From: Psococerastis gibbosa
Lineage: Eukaryota; Arthropoda; Insecta; Psocodea; Psocidae
Assembly (NCBI GenBank): GCA_963971405.1
Contig: OZ020485.1
Coordinates: forward strand, 45,505,469 to 45,569,468
Length of the DNA stretch: 64,000 bases
Reading direction: 5' to 3'
The notes under the pieces are model-generated. The model saw only the letters and a program-made list of their open reading frames with translations. It was not told the origin of the DNA and made no database searches. The translations under genes and the position numbers were made by a program. Position 1 is the stretch's first letter. Each line of letters begins with the position of its first letter. Positions 54,677-64,000 of the stretch are shown here, in pieces.

Positions 54677-54829
54677 TGTAAATAGCCCTAGCCGGTCGGA
54701 GGAATGGGCGCCTAAGCTAAGCTTTCCCATCCCAAAGCACTGGATTGATCGATAGGACAATTGCTTAGTATAGAATGGCCAGACCATTAATATAATACTA
54801 CACAATAATAATGGTATGGTATGCAAATA

Positions 54830-55090
54830 ATTGGGGCTCGGATTAACCACAATATATTCAAAAAATATTTTTTTCTTCAAAACCAAAATCTTGCATTGGA
54901 AGTTACGGTACTTGCCGAATTTCATAAAATTCTATAGAGCAGTTTAGCCCATAGAATAAATATTTACTGGTTTAGCCCCAAATCGAGTTACAGACAGACA
55001 TTTCGTAAAAATTCCTGGAACGAGTGTAAATCCGTTGGAATCGCGAAATCGATAATTTCGACCATCACAAAACTTTCCTTATACTAAGGG
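54830..55090 (-). mobile_element. Helentron-like repeat, diverged 5' fragment
   Basis: In minus orientation: TTAGTATAAGGAAAGTTTTGT, GATGGTCGAAATTATCGATT, CGTTCCAGGAATTTTTACG, a GTCTGTCTG run and related downstream sequence. It ends against a C-rich hAT-like scrap (55085-55250). Confidence 0.6.
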
Positions 55091-55698
55091 GGGTTCATGG
55101 GGGTTCAATCCCCCCTGAAATGAAATGGCTTGATACTATAGATAGAATCGGATTTTGAGAGGAAAAATAAAAACCACTATGTAATATCCAATGAAATTTC
55201 TAACCCCCCCCCCCCCCCCCCCCCGAAAAAATTCTGGCTACGGCTTTATTTCGGAAAGCAATAAAATATGTGGGATTGTAACTAACAGTGAGTGCACATA
55301 ATTATCTGATGATATCTGCAATCATACAATACAAAAGGCGTGTCCATCGTCGCAAGGTAAACATTTCTTTCAATCTGTCCCGACGCCAATTTATTAAAGT
55401 CCGCCATCTTAGATCGACAGGAGTGCAGACCTTGACGACTGTCAAAAGTTAATAGCCGCCATTTGTTTATTTACATAAGGCCTGTCATTCAGTTTCACAC
55501 ACGTCTGCTTCAATAAATTCCTCGCTTCTCGCTGCTGAAGGTCTTCATGATTTAGGGATAGTTAATAATTAATTAAAAGCCGGAAGCTGACCAAATATCC
55601 TGTGCATGAATGCATAGGCCTAATCCTAAAATCTGCTGACTTATATTTTTATTTAATTTAATAGTATATCCCGACCTCGTTACGAAGATATTCGTTAT
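55091..55698. other. hAT-like scrap and unassigned sequence
   Basis: GGGTTCAATCCCCCCTGAAA near 55103 and a run of 20 C near 55205 followed by AAAAATTCTGGCTACGGC resemble the end of the CAGTGGCGTAGCC family. The remainder is unassigned. Confidence 0.4.
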
Positions 55699-56552
55699 TG
55701 CTTTCCAATTTATACGTAGTATAAGGAAAGCTTTGTGATGGTCGAAATTTTCGATTCCGAGATTTCAACGGATTTACACGTTTTGAGGTCCCAGGAACCC
55801 AAAAAAGTGGTTTTTACAAAATGTCTGTCTGTCGGTCGGTCTGTCGGTCTGTCTGTTCGTCGATTTCCGGGCAAACTACTCAGTGGATTTGAGTGAAATT
55901 TGGCATGTAGGTTCACAAAAATCATACCTCGGGACCATTTTTTTTTTTTTTTTTTGGGCTAACTCAATTTGGGGGGATTTTATTTTCAAAAAACTCCAAA
56001 AAAACGTCTAAAAAAATTATTTCTCAAAAACGGCTCCAACGATTTCTTTTAAATTCTCGTAGATTGTAGTCGTTATTAATGTTGACAAAATGCGGGGGGT
56101 CGCTTGCCCCTTGATAGTTTGCTTCTGGGGGTAAAAAAATAAAAATAACTAAATTTTAATGAAAAAATGACTAAAAAATGCGAAACCTTTCTATCGATGA
56201 TCAAGCATGTTTTAGGTGTTAAATTGAGTAACGAAACCGGATAGGTTGCTTTCCCAAAAAAATATTTGGTTTTGCCCAAAAAATTATTTTTTGAAAAAAA
56301 TGATAGAAAATTCGCGCTCAAATGCATTGCATGCCCTGCCATTATTGCTGTGTGGTAATTAATGTGTTTGTTTGACCTATCGAGAATTTACCTCACTTCC
56401 AGTGACGTCAGGTGGACAACCGCCCCCCCCCCCCCCCCGAGATATCGGAAATTTAACCATAGGAAAAATATTTGCCATAAAATTACTAATTTTCTCTATC
56501 TAATAATTTTGATAAATTGGAAAGCATGTTCGAGTGAACTCGAACCGGTTCT
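55699..56552 (+). mobile_element. Helentron-like repeat (HINE), copy 5
   Basis: Nearly identical to copy 4 except for the length of the GTCT/GTCG run, a few homopolymers and scattered bases. GCTTTCCAATTTAT at 55700-55713 and its inverse at 56512-56525; hairpin CGAGTGAACTCG at 56531-56542; end at 56552. The 5' neighbour base is T. Confidence 0.85.
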
Positions 56553-56886
56553 TTCGTTTGCATTACTTCTTGAAATGTCATAGGTCTATTCATAAATTGT
56601 TTGGGTTTGCATAATTTCAGCTCAATTAATTGGCTACAGCGCTCATTTGTATCCTTTAAGAGGTACAGGGAATTCTCCGTCCTGCATTATTTTCCCAATC
56701 TGAGTCCTGTCCCGTCGTAACTGTAAAATACCGTACGTTTGTAAATTAAATACAAGCGGTTGTTTTTACCTGCACCCACTGTATATTGAGCTTGTTGCCT
56801 TCTACAAACAATTTTGTACAGGAAACCCAAGGCAGTTTAGCTCTTTGGACTTTTTTTATATTTTTATTTATTTATTTATTTTTTTA
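56553..56886. other. Unassigned sequence
   Basis: AT-rich; ends in a TTTATTTATTTATT run just before the LINE tail. No gene. Confidence 0.4.
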
Positions 56887-57136
56887 AGTCTCAAATCAAA
56901 TCAAATATATTTACCGTTTTTTGTACAATTACTTAGTAATATGGTTCAGAGGGGCACCTTTGGGAATTCCCGTGATGGGCCCCTCAATGTAGTCCTAAAA
57001 TTACCGTACTAAAATTAAATTAAAATAGAGAAAATGTTGAAGTTTAAGAAATTACAGTTAAATAATAAAACTAAATACAAAGTGAACAAATTACATAAAA
57101 TTAACACGTAGTATCCTTAGTTGGCATTCATTTGGT
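56887..57136 (-). mobile_element. LINE 3' UTR, second near-identical copy
   Basis: Matches 48791-49026 with only a few changes, including GGGGCCCATCACGGGAATTC, and stops at ACCAAATGAATGCCAACTAA, before any useful ORF2. Severe 5' truncation of a recently active LINE. Confidence 0.75.
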
Positions 57137-58801
57137 CATATTCGGGATAAAAATCATTACATTTGTAGTACCGTATAATTGCAAACTTATAATGAGTGAC
57201 AATGAATTGTGTATTATGCAATAATTAATTTTAAAGTGTAAGTTAATTTTGTAGTTCAGTTTTCTACCAACTGGCCTGTTCCGGCCCGGCCCATAGGATT
57301 CATGATGGTTAAGGTTAAAGCCAGTTGCTCCTGTCTGGGCTTAAACGAAGGCGACGACCTTGAAAAATTACGACTTAACTTTAAAATTTAGGCTGAAACG
57401 TCAATCCCCGACGCGGTGGCGTAGGAGCACTGGTATTAACAAGTTCAGGTACATGGGAATCGAAACGTAGTCATTAATGGATACTGTATACAAGTGGATC
57501 TGGTATAGCGACCTGTACCAGTTGGGGTTATCAACCTACCGTACTGCCGGTTCGTCATTACTAATTTTCCGATCATTATTTTCTATAAATAAATCTTGCA
57601 TTCAGTTGAAGACCGTACGCCGTATCTAGAGCAGAGGTGGAACCGTAGAAATTGACTAATAATAATCTAATCTAAGTTCTAACAGACCCGCAAACCGTAA
57701 ACAGAATTAAGGTCGCACCGTCGCGTCGTTTGTATTGTAAAGTTTTGGAAGCCTAGTCCAACACAATTCATACTGTACGCCGCCGCAATGCTTTGGAATA
57801 AGATGAAACCTATAGTGGTAGCGCACTAACTATTTACACGTGTACCTACTATATAAGACTATATATGCAAACATTGTCTAGAGCTCTAGACCTTAAAAAC
57901 AAGGGGGACCCGCGCCTTAAGAGGCTATCTGACACACCCACTATTAGCTTTTGTATGAAAAAATATATATATATATACTGTATATCATAAATGCACAGGA
58001 AATATGAGCACTTTCAACGCCTTATATACAATATATGAGCTGTGACTAGGGTTACCCGGGGTCAGTGCTTTTCCCGGACTGTGGAATTTCTGTCAGGGAA
58101 CAGTCAGGCGGGTTTAAAGAAAAAGTGAGGGATTCACAATAATGTGCATTAAAAAAAACTGCTGCATAAATGTAAAGTAGGCTAAATGTGTTTTTTATTT
58201 TTTTTACCTACGCAATTTCATGTTTTAATTAGTAGAATAGACTACCTTACAATCAAAGTTGCACTGGATGAAAAGACTATTTTATGACAAAAAAGTTTCA
58301 CCAGAGCCCCTTTTTTGGCGCAATCTGTGATCTTGGAATTCTGAATTCTGATCGTTGCCGTCATTCTTTGGAAATGGATAAAACATGTATAGTAGTTGTA
58401 TGCAGACATGTATTGTACATGGCTATATGTAAATTGTAAACATGTCGTAGATTATCACTAACGTATCTATCCACTATGCGCACTTTCAACGCTTTCCATC
58501 ACTACGACCGATCGGCGTTATTAACGGCCACATATTATCAAAATGTAGAAGATGATTTCTTCTATCTACTTACAACATTTTCAGATTTGATTCTGTACAC
58601 AAAAAACGGTACACTGGCGAGAGTACTTCCATGATTTCCTCAGATTGCTTCACAGAATGCACCTTACGATATGGTAAACAAGACAAAATTTTTAAATATA
58701 TCTATCAGCATTAGGAACATAAGAAGGTAGTACAATTACAAAGACTGACTGCCGGAGCTACATGATAAAGCAGTAGAATCCGGGAATATAGGCCATTGTC
58801 A
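57137..58801. other. Unassigned sequence
   Basis: ATATATATAT near 57965. 58740-58800 shares phrasing with 18670-18760 (AAAGCAGTAGAATCCGG), probably an interspersed repeat. No gene. Confidence 0.4.
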
Positions 58802-59032
58802 ATCTGAAAGCGTACTTCCAAACGTTTCGTCAACATCTGTGGTCGACATCTTGAGTGGCACTGCGTAGACTAGACGTCTAAGATTGTATCTCGGAGGTTC
58901 GTTCCGCAGCATTCAACTGCGGAACTGTTGCAGAACCTTCGAGATACAATCTTAAAAGTCTACGCAGTGCCACACAAAATCAAGATGTCGACCGCTGATG
59001 TTGACGAAACGTTTGGAAGAACGCTTTCAGAT
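58802..59032. mobile_element. Foldback MITE of the AACGTTTCGTCAACA family
   Basis: Arms of about 105 bases (ATCTGAAAGCGTACTTCC, AAACGTTTCGTCAACATC, GGTCGACATCTTGA, GATTGTATCTCG and inverse) around a small centre. A diverged relative lies at 35352-35515. No clear target duplication. Confidence 0.8.
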
Positions 59033-60458
59033 CATCCACGGTCTATCATCCCTGCTTCAACACAAAAGTAAGGATATTCAGTTTATTTTATTTCTTATGT
59101 CACAGATACAGTACCAGGCGAAATTAGGCTACACAGTTCAGAGCCATGAAATAACAACGGAAACAGACAGGTACGATATATTCAAAATTCAAAGCGATAC
59201 TGATTACAGGTTCCAAAACTCGTAGCTTCCACAGTTTATACACCGGGAAGCAGTAATTTGTGGTGCCAAACCAACTATTAACTAGTTCATTAGCCTTTTC
59301 TTGGGAGGAAAATTGGGATAAGCCGATATATGTACTACTTAAAAAAACATTCCATTCCGTTCTTTTTCTTATTAATTAATTTATTTATATTCAAAGCTGG
59401 AAGACCGTTACCATTTTTTTTTTTTTTTTTTTTTTTTTAAACAATTTAAAGTGATTTGTACAATTTTTTGGTTGGTAATGATCCCCAAGGTATAGACTTG
59501 CATAACAAAATGGTGATATAAGAGGATGCTGATCATATAGATATTAATATGTTTTTAATTTACTAAGAAAGTTATTGAAGATTAAAAAAGTATATCCAAG
59601 TTTTAGAGGACTAAGTATTCATATTGCATTACTACGAGGATTTTTTATTTATTTTCGGTGCAGCGATTTTTCCGTGAACTGATGATAAAAACCTACAACG
59701 TTAATGACTTGCGCGTTATGAGGGGGGGGGGGGGGATTTTTACGGTCATATTCCTCTCCCAAATGGTAAACCAAGCCGAAGCGCCTTCAGTTATTGAAGT
59801 ATATTTACCGTCATGTAATTATATAACTGAATAAATGTAGGAGAACAAAGCGCATGGGATCTACCAGTAGTAGTTATTGAACCAATAATAATAATTATGT
59901 TTACGCCTTAAATCTAACAGTGCAACAATGTGCTTTATAGACTAAAAAAATTAGTACGAATGAACCCGTACATGCTTTCCTATTTTACCTTGTATTAGTA
60001 TAATAGGGAATTTTGATGGATTGGAGTCATTTATTGACTTATCATAATACTATCCATGGTAAATAATTATCTTATGGATTTATTTATTATCGGCTTTCAC
60101 GATTTTACCTGTACTAAAGAGCCTAGCTTGCGTTAAATCTGGTCAGATCCAAAAATGTATGTGAGTCACTTTAGGGGATGAGTAAATTTCTGCATGTAAG
60201 ACATCCGGTCTGCAGATGGGTAAAAACAAAAAAAAAACAATAATGAATGGTAATATAATAAAATATGGATAATAATAATATTAGAACTACTGTAATTTCA
60301 TAAATGCTTTGGATGAATTAATTCAAATTAGACGTCCTGCAAGTTCCGAAACACACATAATATAATAATGAACTTACAATGTTTAAGACGCAACACAGTA
60401 CCCATATCAACAGCCCCTATTCTTGTTTCAAGGTCTTGATTGCAGCGCCACGCGCCAG
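59033..60458. other. Unassigned sequence downstream of zeta-COP
   Basis: T run at 59416-59438, G run at 59720. 59960-60000 is a scrap of the Helentron 3' end in minus orientation (CCCGTACATGCTTTCCTA). No gene. Confidence 0.4.
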
Positions 60459-60464
60459 TTTATT
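60459..60464 (-). terminator. Possible polyadenylation signal of zeta-COP
   Basis: AATAAA on the minus strand starts 10 bases after the stop codon. If used, the 3' UTR would be very short. Other AATAAA words lie further downstream (for example near 60085), so the true site is not settled. Confidence 0.35.
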
Positions 60465-60473
60465 GTATTGTAC

Positions 60474-63077
60474 TCATTTGAGTAGAGACCATTTGAGCTG
60501 CTCTTTGGCAGACTGCAGTACCTGGGCCACCGTCTGTTCTCCGATGGGAATGTCATCAGTGCGGAGCGCCACCCTCTGGGCCACCTGCGAGCTGTCTGCT
60601 TCTAGTACGATCCTGCGGCAAAATGTTCACATTGAAGCATGTATAACAGCTTTAATAATTAAAAGGGCATCCACCAACTATACCGTACACGAGCTAACTA
60701 GGGTATATAACTTGGTTTTAGTAAGTTTGCGTTTTGGTAAAGAGCAAATCACACCCTTCACACCGAATCAGTCCCTTTTTCTGAACAAAATTAAATTCCA
60801 CAGAGCCATCATCCTTTAAATGGAATACTTTGATAGATGACATAATAGCACTGATAGCCCACTGTTTCTTACTCCTTCCTCTCGACACCTTCACTATCCG
60901 TTTACGAACGAAGTTCAATTATTGTGGCCAATCGGTGTTAGAAACAGGCCACGGTAAATTGGGATGCTGAGGCCTATAATACATTTTTCTTTTTATAAAA
61001 AGATTAATCGCGTACAAACAATATGATGAATGTAGTCAGATACAACTATTGGTGAAACTGAATTGAAAGCTAGGAATCTTACTGCAAAGCTCTGGAAATC
61101 CATATTATTGAATTGGATTTTTAAAGTTTTCAATAGCCTGATCCTACTTATGATGTCAATCAGCGCTGGCTTAGTTCACAAAATAAAAAAAATAAAATAA
61201 AGCTCAGGCTTATATCCCACATTTTATTGCTCCACTTTAGAGACTATTCGAGTACTCGCATTGCTTACGCGTTTTTTGCGCACAGTCGATTTACAAGAAA
61301 TATCGATCGTAGAGCCTTCAAAAGAAATGCTCCTCTGCATTTCGATAAATGACAGATTGGCCACAGTTCTTGAACTCTTTCCTCTACTATCAGATCATTT
61401 GTTTTTTGTGCAAATCAAATTCAATTATTGTGGCCAATTTGTGTTAGAACGAGGTCTGCATCATGCATCAAAATGCTCAGAAATTGTTTTTCTGTGTCTC
61501 CAGATATTTTTGACAACTCTACGATTAATATTTAATGAAATTTTGATTTTTACATTTAAAAGGCTTTCCCCCTTCGCTTGTATCTTATTAGATTACAAAT
61601 GCGTAGTGGGACAGATAACCTACCATTACATGGAATAATGAAGAGGTACAAATGGACGATTCTCGCAGTCGCAATCTTCCTTTGTAGCCATAGGGCTAGC
61701 AGAAGATTTCTTTCTCGACCACACGAAAGTGCGCGGTTTTCTCATAGACACACCAGACCAAGAAAACCTTCTGAAGTAGACTCTGTGGGTTAGCACCAAC
61801 CATTCACCAAGCCCTATCTCTACAATGGGAAAGACGCCGGCACATAGCGACAGCGAGAATACAGGACCTAAGCATTTCAGTGAGCTCTTATCTACTGCAG
61901 ACCACAACGTGATCTGGGGCCTTAGGTATGACGATAGATCACTTCTCTTACCCTCCATCGCAGATTTCATCCATTGCCAACATAACAATATCAAGATTTT
62001 CCAATACTGTCCTCTTCTCAACGTTCTTTCGCAAGATTTGGCTGACTGAATCGTAGAGGCAGTTAAGAACACTCATTAGAATTAGCTGTAAACAAAATTG
62101 TTTAGCCATAAGTAGGTAACTAAAAAGCGATAACACTTAGAAAAAATTTACAGCACCTACTATGTGGGTTTCCCAGTTCTTGCTTAGTTTTATGATTTGG
62201 GGCATCTCATTGGATGAAAAGAGTAGGCAATTACAAGTAAATCAGCAACAATTGTCTGCCGAGAAATTTCGGGCGATGGGTTTTACCATCACTTACAAAC
62301 AAGCCATCACGCATAACGAAGTTCATCCGAACCGGTTATGAATAGGTTGTGTTAGGCTCCGCCCCCCCCCCCCCCACCATAAGAAGTGTTGAATAATCAG
62401 AATGAAGAGAAGTGAAGGAGGCTCACGTACCACACCCAGGCAACTGGAGCTGCCTTTGGTGAGACTTCCGCTCATCTGGATTTTTGGTGAATTGAAACTT
62501 TGTCATCAGTGATGGGTCCACATTAGTTTTTTCATTATGCTTTGCTGGTCTTGCAGCCATTTCATTTTATAGCTTTCCATCAGTGGCAGAAGTTATTTTC
62601 CATAAAAGCCTAGAAGCTGTGCACAGACATTAGGCTCTTTCTATCGTATCTCATTTATTTCAGTAAAAACATGCATATTATTTACCTCGTTTTCGTTACA
62701 ACTGCCCATCACGTAGAAGAACAAATCCACATTACTCCTGTACACGCAAACCATTCCGTCCAACATAATGATCTCGGCATTGGCCCGGTGAGTTTTGTTA
62801 AATAGATTTTTTTCAAACGCCTTCTGTTCTTTAGGGGTCGGTAATATGTTTTTGTCGTAATATTTTGCTAATATTCTTGCTCCATCATTATCGAGAATAA
62901 GCATTCCCTTAACGGTGTAAAGTGAAGGTTCCTAAAACAGCAAGAGGTATTTATAATAATTTATTATGTAGTTTCTTGAAACATCCCTTTTAGGTTATGT
63001 GGTTACAAGTATAGTAATTTATATATTGTAGAGAAGTGCAAACTTTGGGTATCACTTACCAACAATAAGTCCTGCAT
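60474..63077 (-). CDS. COPZ1: Coatomer subunit zeta (zeta-COP), four coding exons
   Basis: Zeta-COP is the small longin-fold subunit of the COPI coat. It pairs with gamma-COP in the adaptor-like subcomplex that drives Golgi-to-ER and intra-Golgi transport. Coding exons on the minus strand are 63077-63060, 62931-62686, 62085-61952 and 60612-60474. All three introns (128, 600 and 1339 bases) have GT...AG ends, with donors GTAAGT, GTAAAT and GTAAGA. The spliced frame is 537 bases, giving 178 residues, against about 177 in human COPZ1. Recognisable blocks: [84 protein letters not shown] and the C-terminus [16 protein letters not shown]. The start was chosen because the first exon joins in phase and yields the conserved N-terminus. 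The gene looks intact. The symbol follows the vertebrate orthologue; arthropods have a single copy. Confidence 0.97.
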
Positions 63078-63433
63078 CTTTATTAGTTTAATAATAGCAA
63101 GAATGCCTAATAATTATGTATATAATATTAATAAAATTTATGTTTAACTTTTGTTGACGTGTTGCCTTGTTTGTTTATAATGCAGGTTGCAGAGTGCAGA
63201 CGACAAATTCAAAATGGCTGAATTTTAATACCAATCCCGCCATGTCGCAGTATCAAATATTTTACTTATTGTTGCTGAAAATCATTATTACTGATATTTT
63301 GAACGTTTCCTTTATTTATTGTTGATAATGGAAAAATAACATTGAAATAAACTTTTGCTATTTGTAACGGGAAATTTTAGACAAAGGATGATATTTAGAC
63401 GTGATGCGACAGTGAAGATATAATCCTGCGGAT
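63078..63433. promoter_or_regulatory. Probable bidirectional promoter between zeta-COP and the 63434 gene
   Basis: The two start codons are divergent and only 356 bases apart. The region must hold both 5' UTRs and promoters unless upstream non-coding exons exist. It shows no repeats, a modest GC rise at 63180-63250 (GCAGAGTGCAGACGACAAAT, TCCCGCCATGTCGCAG), and no obvious TATA box. Confidence 0.5.
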
Positions 63434-63912
63434 ATGAACTACATCAAGGTACTGGTAAAGTCAATTATTATTATTAAAAGATGAACTGCGCACTGACAAT
63501 GTATCCGGATAACCTCTTCAGTTGCTTCACTAAGTAACTTGTACAGTACGGTACTAAACTATTGGTGAGAATTACTATACGATTCCGATCGCATAGTGTA
63601 CAGACTCGCACAAGTATATACAAGCACACGACCACCATGCCACCGAAGCCGATTAACCTTCTTAATTTATTTGTTCAAGTGATTCTAATTAGAGGACTGT
63701 TGTTCATAAAACCAAAAATTTGATCCCAAAGTACAGTTGTTGGTAAGTACAGGTAGTTGACCCTAGTCTATGCCAAAAGGCAAATATCGCAGATCGGAGC
63801 AATATTCAACATTATTTAATAATACAATTTTTTAGAACTAATATTCTGCGCTTTCAATTTTCAGTTTGTGTTATCCTCTGGAGCCAATTTCGGGGCTTTG
63901 GCTGGCTGCCTT
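63434..63912 (+). CDS. Probable small membrane-protein gene, first two coding exons (runs off the window)
   Basis: Exon 1 begins ATGAACTACATCAAG at 63434 with G at -3. The donor is either at 63449 (GTACTG) or, better, at 63455 (GTAAAG); both keep the phase. Exon 2, 63865-63912, follows a pyrimidine-rich stretch with TCAG and ends at a strong GTAAGT donor; it encodes FVLSSGANFGALAGCL. Together the product begins MNYIK(VL)FVLSSGANFGALAG, a short hydrophobic N-terminus like those of small mitochondrial or membrane proteins. I do not recognise the family. The rest lies beyond 64000. A SINE sits in the intron. Support is splice signals, phase and position opposite a housekeeping gene, not homology. 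Confidence 0.45.
63498..63653 (-). mobile_element. SINE family 1, copy in intron
   Basis: Minus orientation: ATCGGCTTCGGTGGCATGGT head with A box, CTTGTGCGAGTCTGTACACT, ATCGGAATCG and GAAGAGGTTATCCGGATACA. It lies in the presumed intron between 63454 and 63864. Confidence 0.75.
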
Positions 63913-64000
63913 GTAAGTATAGGTAGGTCCCTGAAGACAGTATGAGTGCCTTGCGTCTAAACGATATGAAAAGGTATTTTTTTAAGGCTGAGATTTCAAA

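Larger units (their letters stand above)
51413..54712. mobile_element. PIF/Harbinger-like MITE, copy f, split by two insertions
   Basis: Outer ends GGCGCCCATTCCACCGACCG and CGGAGGAATGGGCGCC, flanked by TAA on both sides (51410-51412, 54713-54715). Removing 51724-53757 (plus one 6-base duplication) and 53797-54676 leaves a normal copy of about 380 bases. The central part is in opposite orientation to that of copy e. Confidence 0.85.

Noticed and set aside
60379-60819. Plus-strand open frame of 146 codons
   Set aside because: It is the antisense of the last zeta-COP exon, which is clearly coding on the minus strand.
61626-62072. Minus-strand frame of 148 codons
   Set aside because: It overlaps zeta-COP exon 3 in a different frame and continues into the intron; the conserved protein uses another frame.

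Overview
This looks like a piece of an AT-rich, repeat-dense invertebrate nuclear genome, most likely an arthropod. The clues are a spliced COPI zeta gene with GT-AG introns, degenerate TTAGG-like tracts (the usual arthropod telomere motif), tRNA-headed SINEs, LINEs of arthropod-type clades, and many hAT, PIF/Harbinger-like and piggyBac-like elements. Codon use and gene density rule out a bacterium. I cannot name the species.

Layout. Bases 1-8937 form an almost perfect inverted repeat (arms 1-3704 and 5234-8937) around a 200-base run of N. Each arm carries a fossil Polinton/Maverick-like element (PolB fragments plus a second element gene) and two LINE ends, set among TAACC/TTAGG-like tracts. 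A 149-base satellite (9331-10050) and a GC-rich minisatellite (10092-10340) follow. From 11 to 60 kb there is almost only transposon-derived DNA. This includes five long copies and several fragments of an 850-880 base family that I read as a non-autonomous Helentron; PIF-like foldback elements with 3-base target duplications; several hAT-type elements with 8-base duplications; a piggyBac deletion derivative; three SINE families; and assorted LINE ends. The best stratigraphy is at 51413-54712, where a MITE is split by a hAT element (itself holding a SINE fragment) and again by a Helentron-like copy.

Host genes are few. The firm one is zeta-COP on the minus strand (coding exons 63077-63060, 62931-62686, 62085-61952, 60612-60474; 178 residues). 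Running away from it on the plus strand is a probable gene for a small membrane-type protein (exons from 63434 and at 63865-63912, continuing past the window), so 63078-63433 is probably a bidirectional promoter. A likely first coding exon of an unrecognised secreted or membrane protein lies at 20241-20436, minus strand, beside a CpG-richer stretch.

No rRNA genes, intact tRNA genes or CRISPR arrays were seen. All family assignments come from reading motifs, ends and duplications by eye, without database searches.
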